A stretch of 64,000 nucleotides of DNA, from the NCBI GenBank assembly GCA_035513345.1, contig DATKCF010000002.1, positions 28,304 to 92,303 of the forward strand. Reading direction: 5' to 3'. Below the pieces are notes generated by a model that made no database searches, had not been told where the DNA came from, and saw only the letters and a list, made by a program, of their open reading frames with translations. Both the position numbers and the translations under genes were made by a program. Source of the DNA: DATKCF01 sp035513345. GTDB lineage: Bacteria > Gemmatimonadota > Gemmatimonadetes > Longimicrobiales > RSA9. This document shows positions 1 through 8,981 of the stretch, piece after piece (within the stretch, counting starts at the first letter, position 1; each line of letters starts with the position of its first letter).

Positions 1-6
1 CGGGCA

Positions 7-342
7 TTGAGGATTCGTGGATACGTAGTGGCGGCGCTGGTGCTGCTCGGCGGCGCGTGCGGCGAGGAGGAGCCGGAGGTGATGGACCGGGGCGTGTTCA
101 TCGCTGTGATGATCGAGCTGCGTCAGGCGGAGCTGGAGACGGATGAGGCGACGTTTGCGGCGAGGCGTGACGAAATCCTGGTGGGCGCGGGCGTGACGGA
201 CTCGATGCTGGTCGAGTTCGCGCGGGTTCGGGGAACGGACGTGACGTTCATGGCGGCGGTGTGGGACAGCATAGACCGGGTCGTAAACACGGAAGCGGAG
301 GCGGGACCGGAGCTGGCTCCGGACACGGCGGTTGTACGATGA
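7..342 (+). CDS. Small predicted lipoprotein, unknown function
   Basis: Encodes 111 residues from a TTG start. The N-terminus is a lipoprotein signal: basic RIRG, a hydrophobic stretch, then a lipobox LGGAC with Cys near residue 18, so the mature protein should be lipid-anchored. The rest is acidic and mostly helical (a segment rich in E, A and D around residues 25-90) and loosely recalls short DUF4296-like lipoproteins, but I do not recognise it firmly. The frame is open to the window edge, so an upstream start cannot be excluded, although the signal peptide fits this one. The stop overlaps the start of the next lipoprotein gene (ATGA), suggesting co-translation. Confidence 0.6.
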   Translation: MRIRGYVVAALVLLGGACGEEEPEVMDRGVFIAVMIELRQAELETDEATFAARRDEILVGAGVTDSMLVEFARVRGTDVTFMAAVWDSIDRVVNTEAEAGPELAPDTAVVR

Positions 343-779
343 GGCGCATGGTTGCGCTGATCGCGATTCTGTCCGGCTGCGCGTTCGACCGGGACCGTCC
401 CTCGCCGGTCGAGCCGGATGGTGAAGCGAGCCTGAGTGTCGAGGTAGTTGCACCGCTGGCGGGCGCCGTACTGGGGTCGGGCACGGGTGTGACGGTGGAG
501 GTGTCGGCACGCGATCTGACGGGCGATCGGCTGTACGGTGTCGGCTTCGTGGCTCGTCGCGCGGACGCGGCGGGCAATGCGGCGCTGGATTCGGCGGTGG
601 AATCGACGGGCGCTCAGTCGCAGGCGGTCCGCGAGTTCACATTCGTTGTGCCGGCGGGTCTGGTGAATACGCAGGTGGACGTATTCGGTCTGGCGTTCGG
701 TCCGGGGACGCAATCGCTGATGTCGAGTGCGCGGTCGGTGACTGTTGTTGCGTGTGCGGCGGGCGTGCCGGGCTGCTGA
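339..779 (+). CDS. Predicted lipoprotein, unknown function
   Basis: Encodes 146 residues. I chose the ATG that overlaps the previous stop (ATGA) because it gives a clean lipoprotein signal: MRRMVALIAILSGC, lipobox Cys at residue 14. A longer in-frame start upstream would add a Gly-rich stretch that destroys the signal peptide. The mature part looks like a beta-sandwich (VEVVAPLAGAVLGSGTGVTV onward), as in extracellular Ig-like domains, and ends with two Cys. It forms a two-gene lipoprotein unit with its neighbour and runs convergently into guaA, with only 3 bases between the stops. Function unknown. Confidence 0.6.
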   Translation: MRRMVALIAILSGCAFDRDRPSPVEPDGEASLSVEVVAPLAGAVLGSGTGVTVEVSARDLTGDRLYGVGFVARRADAAGNAALDSAVESTGAQSQAVREFTFVVPAGLVNTQVDVFGLAFGPGTQSLMSSARSVTVVACAAGVPGC

Positions 780-782
780 AGC

Positions 783-2321
783 TCACTCCCATTCGATGGT
801 GGCTGGCGGCTTCGAGCTGACGTCGTAGCAGACGCGGTTCACGCCGGGCACTTCGTTGATGATCCTGGACGAGATGCGTCCGAGCACGTCGGGCGGGAAC
901 GGAAACCAGTCGGCGGTCATGCCGTCGCGGCTGGTGACGGCGCGGAGCGCGACGACGTTCTCGTAGGTTCTGGCGTCGCCCATGACGCCGACGCTGCGGA
1001 CGGGCAGCAGCACAGCGAACGCCTGCCAGATGTCGTCGTAGAGTCCGGCCGCCTGAATCTCCTCGAGATAGATCGCGTCGGCATCGCGCAGCACGGCGAG
1101 TCGTTCCTCGGTGACCTCGCCCAGTACGCGGATCGCGAGGCCGGGTCCCGGGAACGGGTGTCTGCCGACCAGTTCCTCGGGCAGGCCGAGTTCGCGACCG
1201 ACCTGGCGCACCTCGTCCTTGAACAGCTCGCGGAGCGGCTCGACGAGTTCGAACTGCATGTCGTCGGGCAGCCCGCCCACGTTGTGGTGCGTCTTGATCA
1301 CGGCGGATGGACCGCGAACGGAAACGGACTCGATGACGTCCGGGTAGAGCGTGCCCTGCACGAGGAACCGTGCGCTGCCAGCCCCGGCGGCGGACTCCTC
1401 GAACACACGGATGAAGACTTCGCCGATGGTGCGACGCTTCAGCTCGGGATCCTCGACGCCGCGCAGCCGTGACAGGAACCGTTCGCGTGCATCAACGACA
1501 GCGAGTCTGATGCCGAGGTGTCGCCTGAACGTCCGTTCGACGCTCTCGCGTTCACCCTTCCTGAGCAGGCCGGTATCGACGAAGATGCAGGTGAGCCGGT
1601 CCTCGATCGAGCGATGGACCAGCGCTGCTGCGACCGACGAGTCGACACCGCCCGAAAGGCCGCAGATAACATCCGCGTCGCCGACCTGGTCACGGATGCG
1701 CTGCACGCCCTCATCGATGAACGAGCCAGCGGTCCAGTCGGGGACGCACTCGCATATGCGGAACAGGAAATTCGAGATGATCTCGTCGCCGCGCGGCGTG
1801 TGCGCCACTTCGGGGTGGAACTGCACACCGTAGATCGGGCGGTCGACCGCGCAGAACGCGGCGACCGGCAGGTCAGCGGTCGATGCGAGCGAGCGGAACC
1901 CGTCCGGTGCGACTTCCACGTGGTCGCCGTGGCTGGCCCATACGGTTGCTCGCTCGCCCGCTGCGAATCCATCGAAAAGAGCGTCCGGGTCCTCGACGAC
2001 TAGTTCAGCGCGGCCGTACTCACGGCGCCCGGGCACGACGCGGGCACCGCTGGACTGCGCGATCAACTGCATGCCGTAGCAGATGCCGAGCACGGGTATG
2101 CCGAGGTCGACGATGCCCGGATCGGGCTTGGCGACGCCCTCGTCGTAGACCGATGACGGGCCGCCTGAAAGCACGATGCCGCGCGGCGCCCATTCGCGGA
2201 TCCAGTCGAGCGAAACGGTTGGCGGATGGATCTCGCAGTAGACGCGTTCTTCGCGAATGCGTCGTGCAATGAGCTGTGTGAACTGGGATCCGAAATCGAG
2301 AATGAGGATGCGGTTGCGCAT
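783..2321 (-). CDS. guaA: GMP synthase (glutamine-hydrolysing)
   Basis: Converts XMP to GMP using glutamine and ATP in cytosolic purine synthesis. The 512-residue length is normal for the family. Residues 1-190 are a class I glutamine amidotransferase with nucleophile Cys81 (GICYGMQ) and His169/Glu171 (QFHPEV). The ATP-pyrophosphatase loop SGGVDSS starts near residue 223, and the C-terminal dimerisation domain ends in the family signature TIEWE. The ATG directly follows the lysA stop (TGAATG), so it is the last gene of the long minus-strand run and probably depends on translational coupling to lysA. Confidence 0.97.
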   Translation of the reverse strand: MRNRILILDFGSQFTQLIARRIREERVYCEIHPPTVSLDWIREWAPRGIVLSGGPSSVYDEGVAKPDPGIVDLGIPVLGICYGMQLIAQSSGARVVPGRREYGRAELVVEDPDALFDGFAAGERATVWASHGDHVEVAPDGFRSLASTADLPVAAFCAVDRPIYGVQFHPEVAHTPRGDEIISNFLFRICECVPDWTAGSFIDEGVQRIRDQVGDADVICGLSGGVDSSVAAALVHRSIEDRLTCIFVDTGLLRKGERESVERTFRRHLGIRLAVVDARERFLSRLRGVEDPELKRRTIGEVFIRVFEESAAGAGSARFLVQGTLYPDVIESVSVRGPSAVIKTHHNVGGLPDDMQFELVEPLRELFKDEVRQVGRELGLPEELVGRHPFPGPGLAIRVLGEVTEERLAVLRDADAIYLEEIQAAGLYDDIWQAFAVLLPVRSVGVMGDARTYENVVALRAVTSRDGMTADWFPFPPDVLGRISSRIINEVPGVNRVCYDVSSKPPATIEWE

Positions 2322-3632
2322 TCAGTCGGTCGCCGGCCGGGCAAGGGCCGCGTCGCGTTCGGGTTCGATGAGGTCGTTCAGGGTTTCACGGCGCCGTATG
2401 AGGCGGGCGAGATCGCCATCGATCATCACCTCGGCGGGTCGCGGTCTCGAATTGTACGTCGATGACATGGCGAAGCCATACGCTCCGACCGTGCCGATCG
2501 CGAGCAGGTCATCGGGTTCGGGCAGTGCGATCGTGCGGTCGAGACCGAGGAAATCGCCGCTTTCGCAGACCGGGCCGACCACATCGACCTCGACCTCCGT
2601 GCGGCCCGCGGTCCGGCGCACGTGATCGATCCGGTGCCAGCTTGCGTAATGGCTCGGCCGCAGCAGGTCGTTCATCCCCGCGTCGGTGATCACGAATGTC
2701 TTTGCGCCCATGCGCTTCACGTACAGCACCCGCGTGAGCAGCGTGCCGGCGGGCCCGACAATGTAGCGGCCGGGCTCGAGCACAACGCGCAGTCCGCGGT
2801 GTGCAAGTTCGGGCACGAGCAGACGAGCGAAGTCATGCGCTGACGGACCGGCCTCGCCGTCGTAGGCAACGCCATAGCCGCCGCCGATATCGACGAACTC
2901 GAGCGCAATGCCCTCGCTTGCCAGAGCGTCGGCCAGGTCGAGGACACGTCGCACCGCCGTGCGGTACGGCTCGGGATCAACGATCTGACTGCCGATGTGG
3001 ACGTCCACTCCGCGGACATCGATACCCGGCAACGCTGCGGCCTCACGGTACAGCCCGATCGCTTCGTCGTACGGCACACCGAATTTCGTCGTGCCATGAC
3101 CCGTTCGCGTGTAGTGATGCGGTGTCGCCGTCTCGATATCCGGATTCACGCGGATCGCGACGCGCGCAACGCGACCCGTCGCGGCCGCGAGTCCCGCCAG
3201 TGCGCGGAGTTCGCCCGCGCTCTCCACGTTGAATGCGTGAATGTCAGCGTCCAGCGCGCGCTCCATTTCCGGCCGTGTCTTGCCGACACCGCTGAACACG
3301 ATGCGGTCGGCGGGAATCCCCGCTTCGAGAGCGCGGCTCAGTTCGCCGCCGCTCACGATGTCCGCGCCGGCACCCATTTCTGCCAGGATCCGCAGCACCG
3401 TGAGGTTGCCGTTGGCCTTTACCGAGTACGCGATGAGCGGATCGAGGGGGGCGAACGCGTCGAGGAACTCGTGGTACCGCGATTCGATAACGGCGCGGCT
3501 GTAAACGTAAAGCGGCGTACCGAACTCGCGGGCGAGCCGGTCGGCCGGCACGCCTTCGCAATGGAGGATGCCACCCTTCCAGTCGAAGCCGGGCCTGAGC
3601 GTGTCAGTACGCACGAGCCCAGACCGCTTCAT
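2322..3632 (-). CDS. lysA: Diaminopimelate decarboxylase
   Basis: Final step of lysine synthesis: decarboxylates meso-diaminopimelate with PLP. The 436-residue protein has the group IV decarboxylase fold. PLP lysine is K72 in YSVKANGN; the phosphate-binding GGGYG, the EPGRYIVGPAG segment and the CESGDFL motif, whose Cys enters the partner active site, are all present. The chosen ATG overlaps the end of proS by 29 bases. A GTG six codons downstream would reduce the overlap, and no ribosome-binding site clearly decides between them. It is followed without a gap by guaA. Confidence 0.95.
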   Translation of the reverse strand: MKRSGLVRTDTLRPGFDWKGGILHCEGVPADRLAREFGTPLYVYSRAVIESRYHEFLDAFAPLDPLIAYSVKANGNLTVLRILAEMGAGADIVSGGELSRALEAGIPADRIVFSGVGKTRPEMERALDADIHAFNVESAGELRALAGLAAATGRVARVAIRVNPDIETATPHHYTRTGHGTTKFGVPYDEAIGLYREAAALPGIDVRGVDVHIGSQIVDPEPYRTAVRRVLDLADALASEGIALEFVDIGGGYGVAYDGEAGPSAHDFARLLVPELAHRGLRVVLEPGRYIVGPAGTLLTRVLYVKRMGAKTFVITDAGMNDLLRPSHYASWHRIDHVRRTAGRTEVEVDVVGPVCESGDFLGLDRTIALPEPDDLLAIGTVGAYGFAMSSTYNSRPRPAEVMIDGDLARLIRRRETLNDLIEPERDAALARPATD

Positions 3633-5067
3633 GCTGTGCCGGCCCGGCGCACACGACGCACTTCACGGGTGCGTCCGGCGAACGGAACTCAGGATCGGGC
3701 AACACGCGAATCGTCGCTTTCGTCTCAGCCTTGACGCGTTCCTCGCAGGTCTCACCGCCGCACCAGCCGGCGTAGACGAAGCCGCCGTCTCCTTCGATGA
3801 TCTCGCGGAACATCGTGAAGTCGGTGATGCCGCGATGCGAGTTGTCCTCGCGCCGCTGCCGTGCGTCCGCCAGCAGCGACGCCTGGAACGCTGCCAGGCG
3901 TTCGGCCAGCGCCTGTCCGACGTTCGCCTCGGCCACCGGCTCCTTGCGCGGCGCATCGGAGGGCGTCACACGTGCAACGACCATCACGTGGCCCTGCTCG
4001 ACGTCGCGCGGGCCGATCTCGACCCGCAGCGGTACGCCCTTGCGCTCCCACTCCCAGTACTTCGCGCCCGGCTTGAGGTTGTCGCGGCGGTCGATGTGCG
4101 GGCGGAGCCCGCGATCTCTCAGCATGGCCGCCACCTCGTCAGCCTTCGAAAGGACCGTGTCCCGTTCCTCATCCTTTCGGTAGATCGGCACGATCACGAC
4201 CTGGATCGGTGCCAGCTTCGGCGGCGCCACGATGCCCGAGTCGTCACCGTGCGTCATCACCAGTCCGCCGACCAGACGCGTTGACACGCCCCACGACGTG
4301 TTCCATGCGTACTCCTCCGTGCCCGTCTCGGACTGGAATCGCAGGTCGAACTGTTTCGCGAAGTTCTGGCCGAGGTTGTGTGATGTGCCCGCCTGCAGCG
4401 CCCGGTTGTCCTGCATCAGCGCCTCGACCGCGTACGTCCGGAGCGCGCCCGCGAACCGCTCCGAGTCCGTCTTGCGCCCGGTCACGGGCGGCATCGCCAT
4501 CCAGTCTTCCATGAAGGTGCGATACACGCCGAGCATCTGCAGCGCTTCCGCTTCCGCCTCCTGTTCCGTCGCGTGCGCCGTGTGGCCTTCCTGCCACAGG
4601 AACTCCGCCGTTCGAAGGAACAACCGCGTTCGCAGTTCCCAGCGAACCACGTTGCACCACTGGTTGATCAGCAGAGGGAGGTCGCGATAGCTCTGGACCC
4701 ACTTCGAGAACATGTCGTAGATGATCGTTTCCGACGTCGGCCGGATGACCAGCGGCTCCTCCAGCTCCTTGCCACCCGCGTACGTCACGACGGCCACCTC
4801 GGGCGCGAACCCCTTGACGTGCTCCTTCTCGCGCTCGATGTAGCTCTGCGGGATCAGCAGCGGGAAGTACGCGTTCTGATGACCTGTCGCCTTGAACATG
4901 TCATCCAGCGCGCGCTGCATGTTTTCCCATATCGCGTAGCCGTACGGCCTGATGACCATGCAGCCGCGCACGGGCGAATAGTCTGCCAGCTCCGCGCGCA
5001 GGACCACCTCGTTGTACCAGGCGGCGAAGTCGTCGGCCCGGCTCGTCAGTCCCTTGTCGTCCGCCAT
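3604..5067 (-). CDS. proS: Prolyl-tRNA synthetase, archaeal/eukaryotic (type 3) form
   Basis: Charges tRNA-Pro with proline. At 487 residues without the YbaK-like editing insertion it is the short archaeal/eukaryotic-type enzyme, not the roughly 570-residue bacterial form. Class II motifs are clear: VIRPTSETIIYDMFSKW, NVVRWELRTRLFLRTAEFLW (motif 2) and a motif 3 region around THGDDSGIV. The C-terminal domain has four Cys (CGGETC and CVVC) as in the zinc-binding tail of this type, ending in Ala-Tyr. This form is common in several FCB lineages. It sits between a small membrane protein gene and lysA in a continuous operon. Confidence 0.95.
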   Translation of the reverse strand: MADDKGLTSRADDFAAWYNEVVLRAELADYSPVRGCMVIRPYGYAIWENMQRALDDMFKATGHQNAYFPLLIPQSYIEREKEHVKGFAPEVAVVTYAGGKELEEPLVIRPTSETIIYDMFSKWVQSYRDLPLLINQWCNVVRWELRTRLFLRTAEFLWQEGHTAHATEQEAEAEALQMLGVYRTFMEDWMAMPPVTGRKTDSERFAGALRTYAVEALMQDNRALQAGTSHNLGQNFAKQFDLRFQSETGTEEYAWNTSWGVSTRLVGGLVMTHGDDSGIVAPPKLAPIQVVIVPIYRKDEERDTVLSKADEVAAMLRDRGLRPHIDRRDNLKPGAKYWEWERKGVPLRVEIGPRDVEQGHVMVVARVTPSDAPRKEPVAEANVGQALAERLAAFQASLLADARQRREDNSHRGITDFTMFREIIEGDGGFVYAGWCGGETCEERVKAETKATIRVLPDPEFRSPDAPVKCVVCAGPAQHEAVWARAY

Positions 5068-5074
5068 CTCGTTT

Positions 5075-5386
5075 TCAGTTCCGTTCGTCTGCGGTGCCGT
5101 TGGCCGGATCCGCCGTCATCGAAGCGCTGCCAACCTCCGGCCGATCGCGCAATGCCCGCCACACGATGCCGATCAATGATGGCACGAGCACGATCGCACT
5201 CATCGTGAGCCACGCCTCGAGGAAAGGCAATCCCGCACCCGTGAGCACCCACGCCGCGAGTGCCGCGCCGCCGAGTGCGACAGCGAATGCGAGCGCCAGG
5301 AAGCCCCACGCGTAGAGTGAAGCCTTGCGCAGGATCGCGCGGATCCGCCGGCGTGCCGCTTCCTCACCCGGCCGCCCGTTCCTCAC
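5075..5386 (-). CDS. Small two-helix membrane protein, unknown function
   Basis: Encodes 103 residues from a GTG start overlapping the hisS stop by four bases (GTGA). After a basic N-terminus (AARRRIRAILRK) there are two hydrophobic segments, about residues 25-50 (FLALAFAVALGGAALAAWVL) and 60-80 (LTMSAIVLVPSLIGIVW), then a short polar tail. No catalytic motif is visible. It lies between hisS and proS; the tight coupling suggests it is a real expressed gene, but the context gives no function. Confidence 0.6.
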   Translation of the reverse strand: MRNGRPGEEAARRRIRAILRKASLYAWGFLALAFAVALGGAALAAWVLTGAGLPFLEAWLTMSAIVLVPSLIGIVWRALRDRPEVGSASMTADPANGTADERN

Positions 5387-6663
5387 GAGCCCGGCAGTTG
5401 ATCGACGGGAACGCGCCGCTCAGCACCGTCCTTCATGTCGCGTACGACAACCTCGCCTTCGGCAACTTCATCGGGTCCGATCACAATGGCGAGTGCCGCG
5501 CCGCGCGCACCGGCTTCCTTGAACTGTCCGCGCACACCCTGCTGGCGCAACGCGTACGCCACCGATTGGCCTGCCCCTCGCAGGCGGGTCGCAATGCGCC
5601 GGGCCAGTGGCCGTTCGGCCTCACTCACCGCGATGATGAACCAGTCGATCGACGGTTCGGCTGCGGGCAGCAGTCCCCGATCCGAGAGCAGCTCACCGAG
5701 AACCACGTCGCCCATCCCGAACCCGACAGCCGGCAGGTCCTCGCCGCCGAGCGCGCCGAGCAGGCTGTCGTAGCGGCCGCCGCCGCAGATCGCGCGCAGA
5801 GCGCCCGCCCGGTCGAAGATCTCGAATACCGTGCCGGTATAGTACGCCAGTCCGCGCACGATGCGCAGATCGAACTGAACGGTGTCGCCGTGGCCGAGGT
5901 CGTCCAGGCATGCGCGGTACGCGTCGAGCCGGTCGATGTCCTCGGCGACGGCGGCGTCAGCGCCGAACGAGGACCGGATCGCGCCCAGGTCCCTCGCCTC
6001 GAACAGAGCGAGAACCCGATCCGCGACATCGCTGCGGACGCCGCCGGCGGCAAGTTGCTGCTTCACGGCCTCGACCGACGCCCGGCCGAGCTTGTCGACC
6101 GCGGCATACGCGGCACCCAGTCCGGCCGGCTCGACGCCCGACGCGACCAGCAGTTTCTCCATCAGCCGGCGGTCGTTGAAGCGTGCGACGATCGTGTCCG
6201 CGCCGAGACCCAGTACGGCAAGCGCGTCGAGACCCGTCGCCAGGACTTCCGCGTCGGCGCTCACATCGGACTCGCCGATGATGTCGACGTTCCACTGGAA
6301 ATGCTCGCGGAGTCGGCCGCGCTGCGTTCGCTCGTAACGGAACAGCTGCGGTATCGAGAACCAGCGTATCGGCTTGCGAAGGCCGCCCGCACGCGCACCG
6401 ACCATGCGTGCGAGTGTCGGCGTCATTTCCGGCCGCAGCGCTACAGGCCTGCCGCCCTTGTCTTCGAAGTTGTAGAGTTGGCCGACGATCTCTTCGCCAC
6501 TCTTCTCGATGTAGAGTTCGAGCGCTTCGAGCGGAGGGCCGTCGTACTCCTCGAACGCGTGACGGCGCGCGGACTCTCGCCATGCGTTCGTAATGTTCGT
6601 GCGGACGGCGAACTCGGGTGGGTAGAAATCCCTGAAGCCTGTCAGGCTCGCGTGTCTGGACAT
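5383..6663 (-). CDS. hisS: Histidyl-tRNA synthetase
   Basis: Charges tRNA-His. I set the start at the ATG giving MSRHASLTGFRDFYP, the usual N-terminus; a longer frame upstream adds an unlikely Cys- and Arg-rich leader overlapping folC. Length is 426 residues. Class II motif 2 is FRYERTQRGRLREHFQW. The histidine-specific motifs GLAYYTGTVFEIF and CGGGRYDSLLG are present, followed by the anticodon-binding domain. The gene starts 10 bases after the folC stop, and its own stop overlaps the next start (GTGA). Confidence 0.96.
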   Translation of the reverse strand: MSRHASLTGFRDFYPPEFAVRTNITNAWRESARRHAFEEYDGPPLEALELYIEKSGEEIVGQLYNFEDKGGRPVALRPEMTPTLARMVGARAGGLRKPIRWFSIPQLFRYERTQRGRLREHFQWNVDIIGESDVSADAEVLATGLDALAVLGLGADTIVARFNDRRLMEKLLVASGVEPAGLGAAYAAVDKLGRASVEAVKQQLAAGGVRSDVADRVLALFEARDLGAIRSSFGADAAVAEDIDRLDAYRACLDDLGHGDTVQFDLRIVRGLAYYTGTVFEIFDRAGALRAICGGGRYDSLLGALGGEDLPAVGFGMGDVVLGELLSDRGLLPAAEPSIDWFIIAVSEAERPLARRIATRLRGAGQSVAYALRQQGVRGQFKEAGARGAALAIVIGPDEVAEGEVVVRDMKDGAERRVPVDQLPGS

Positions 6664-6673
6664 TCGCGCGAAT

Positions 6674-8002
6674 CTAGGCCGCGAACAGTGGCACCGGCAA
6701 GTCGGCGTCCACACCGTACGGCGCTTTGCCCAGCGCGATCAGTGCATCACCGACCGTGTGGAACGAACCGGTGACCACTACCGTGCCATCCGGTGCCGCA
6801 AGCGACCATGCGCGAGACATCGCCGCACCGAAGTCCGCGACTGCCACGGCATGCGGCGCAGCCGCTCCGGCCAGCACCGTGTCCGGATCCCAACTCCGCT
6901 CCAGTGGCGCCGTGGGCGGCAGTGTGAGGACGACCGCGTCCGCCCCGTCGTAGATCGGTTCGAGCATGCCTCGCCAGTCCTTGTCACCGAGGACGCCGAC
7001 CAGCGCAACGATCGGCCGTGGCGGCGCCAGGTCGCGAAGCGCGCGGCCCAGCGCCTGCGCACCCGCAACATTGTGGGCCACATCGAAAAGCCATGTGCGA
7101 CCGTGCGCTCGCTCGACCTCGAGTCGTCCCGCCAACCGGACCGACGCGACACCATCGATGATCGCGGCCGCATCAGGCAGCAGCTCCGCCGGCAGATCTT
7201 CCAGCGCCAGCACTGCCAGCGCGGTGTTCCCCGCCTGGTGCAGACCGGGCAGCGGCGATCGGAGCGACAGTTCGCCCCAGCGATCCGTGCGCACCCGGAA
7301 CCGGTTCCCCGCCAGCGACGTCTCGACGTCGGCAAGCACATCGGCGGTGACAACGCGTAACGGCGAATGCCGGTCCCGCGCTACTTCACGGAACACGCTC
7401 AGCGGTCCCTCGCCCGTTTCCGCGGTGATTACCGGGACGCCCGGCTTGATGATGCCGGCCTTCTCGCGCGCAACGGACGCGAGTGTCGGGCCGAGCAGGT
7501 GGACGTGATCGAAGGCGACGTTCGTCAGCACGCTCATCAGCGGCGTGATCACGTTCGTCGCGTCCAGCCGGCCGCCCAGCCCAACCTCGATCACGCCGAT
7601 ATCGATTTCAGCGTCCGCCAGCGCCAGGAACGCGATTGCCGTCGTCGCCTCGAAGAACGATGGCGATTCCCGACGGATCGACGGCCACAACCGTTCCGCC
7701 GCGTGCACCATCGCCGTCTCGGTCACGGGCCGGCCGGAGATCTCGATGCGCTCGCGGAACGTGCACAGGTGCGGCGACGTGTAGAGGCCGGTGCGCAGCC
7801 CGCTGGCCCGCAGAACCGACGCCAGTGTAGCCGACACCGATCCCTTGCCGTTCGTGCCGCCGACGTGAATCGAGGGGTAACGCAGATGCGGATCGCCGAC
7901 GCTCGCGAGCATGCGCAGTGTGCGGTCCAGGCCCCAGCGGATACCGCCCGTCAGGCGAGGAAACAGCTCGCGGACGATCTCGGTGTACGTGAGTGCGCTC
8001 AA
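6674..8002 (-). CDS. folC: Bifunctional folylpolyglutamate/dihydrofolate synthase
   Basis: Adds glutamate to folates and, in many bacteria, forms dihydrofolate from dihydropteroate. The 442-residue protein has the Mur-ligase-like P-loop GGTNGKGSVSATL (about residues 48-60), the YTSPHL folate-binding segment and the C-terminal glutamate ligase domain with DVAHN. The start is a TTG that overlaps the accD stop (TTGA), the same coupling style as elsewhere in the operon; no ATG or GTG lies nearby. The accD-folC adjacency is common in bacteria. Confidence 0.93.
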   Translation of the reverse strand: MSALTYTEIVRELFPRLTGGIRWGLDRTLRMLASVGDPHLRYPSIHVGGTNGKGSVSATLASVLRASGLRTGLYTSPHLCTFRERIEISGRPVTETAMVHAAERLWPSIRRESPSFFEATTAIAFLALADAEIDIGVIEVGLGGRLDATNVITPLMSVLTNVAFDHVHLLGPTLASVAREKAGIIKPGVPVITAETGEGPLSVFREVARDRHSPLRVVTADVLADVETSLAGNRFRVRTDRWGELSLRSPLPGLHQAGNTALAVLALEDLPAELLPDAAAIIDGVASVRLAGRLEVERAHGRTWLFDVAHNVAGAQALGRALRDLAPPRPIVALVGVLGDKDWRGMLEPIYDGADAVVLTLPPTAPLERSWDPDTVLAGAAAPHAVAVADFGAAMSRAWSLAAPDGTVVVTGSFHTVGDALIALGKAPYGVDADLPVPLFAA

Positions 8003-8940
8003 CCCGTGGATCCGCCCGCCGTCCCGCCGTTCGCAGTGCCGCCGATCGCTGTGCCGCCGTTCGCATTGCCGACTGCCGCAGACGATTCGACCCGCTCCGG
8101 CAGGCCGAGCATGTGCCGGAGCAGGCGAGCGAGGGTCAGCTTCATGACGCGACGGTTCACGATCATGTCGACCATGCCATGCCGGAGCAGGAACTCCGAC
8201 CGCTGGAATCCGTCGGGCAGCGCCTGCTTGATCGTCTGCTCGATGACACGCGGACCGGCGAATCCGATGAGCGCACCGGGCTCGGCCACATTGACGTCGC
8301 CCAGCATGGCGTAGGACGCTGTTACGCCGCCCGTCGTCGGGTCCGTCAGGATCGAGATGTACGGGATGCCGGCATCGTGCAGGTCGGCCAGCGCGCCGGC
8401 CGTCTTGGCGAGCTGCATCAGTGACAGTATCCCTTCCATCATGCGGGCGCCGCCGGACGCGCTCACGATCAGCAGTGGCTCGCGCGTCTCGAGCGAACGG
8501 CGGCCCAGTCGTGCGATCTTCTCCCCCACCACCGAGCCCATGCTGCCGCCAATGAACTCGAAGTCCATGACGGCCAGCCCGACCGCGAGTCCGTCGAGCG
8601 TGCCGGTCACCGTCTGCACGGCGTCGCCGTGTCCGGTCCTGCCTTCCGCTGCCGCAAGCCGCTGCACGTACGGCTTCAGATCCTCGAAATCGAGCGGGTC
8701 CCCGCTGCGGAGGCCGGCGTAGAGCTCATCGATGCTGCCCTCGTCGAGGAGCAGATCGATGTAATCCTCCGCCTTCATCCTGTGATGGAATCCACACTCC
8801 GGACAGACCCAGGCGTTCTGTTCGAGCTTCGCGGTGTACAGGATGACGCCGCATGATGCGCACTTCTCGAACACATCCGGCGGCAGGTCGCGCCGGTCCT
8901 CGGGCTTCAGTTTCTGTCTGGGCTTCTTGAACCAGGCCAT
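7999..8940 (-). CDS. accD: Acetyl-CoA carboxylase carboxyltransferase beta subunit
   Basis: Beta subunit of the carboxyltransferase that makes malonyl-CoA for fatty acid synthesis; its partner AccA is not in this window. The start is the ATG of MAWFKKPRQKLK; an open frame continues upstream through rodA but is not coding. Length is 313 residues. The N-terminal zinc finger has CASC and CPEC. The crotonase core includes IGGSMGSVVGEK, SASGGARMMEG and DPTTGGVTASYA. The last 25 residues are an unusual pentapeptide repeat of the GGTAN type, encoded by a 15-base tandem repeat. Confidence 0.95.
   Translation of the reverse strand: MAWFKKPRQKLKPEDRRDLPPDVFEKCASCGVILYTAKLEQNAWVCPECGFHHRMKAEDYIDLLLDEGSIDELYAGLRSGDPLDFEDLKPYVQRLAAAEGRTGHGDAVQTVTGTLDGLAVGLAVMDFEFIGGSMGSVVGEKIARLGRRSLETREPLLIVSASGGARMMEGILSLMQLAKTAGALADLHDAGIPYISILTDPTTGGVTASYAMLGDVNVAEPGALIGFAGPRVIEQTIKQALPDGFQRSEFLLRHGMVDMIVNRRVMKLTLARLLRHMLGLPERVESSAAVGNANGGTAIGGTANGGTAGGSTG
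8021..8080 (-). repeat. 15-bp tandem repeat in the 3' end of accD
   Basis: Four consecutive 15-base units (8021-8035, 8036-8050, 8051-8065, 8066-8080). The first three differ at only a few positions; the fourth is degenerate. They encode the Gly-Gly-Thr-Ala-Asn/Ile pentapeptides at the AccD C-terminus. Being in frame, copy-number change would lengthen or shorten only the disordered tail. Confidence 0.75.
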
Positions 8941-8981
8941 GACTCTCCAGTCGCCGTTTCGCGGGGCGCCGGCGGCCGCGT

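Noticed and set aside
5260..6774. 504-codon open frame on the plus strand
   Set aside because: Antisense to hisS, whose motifs are complete.
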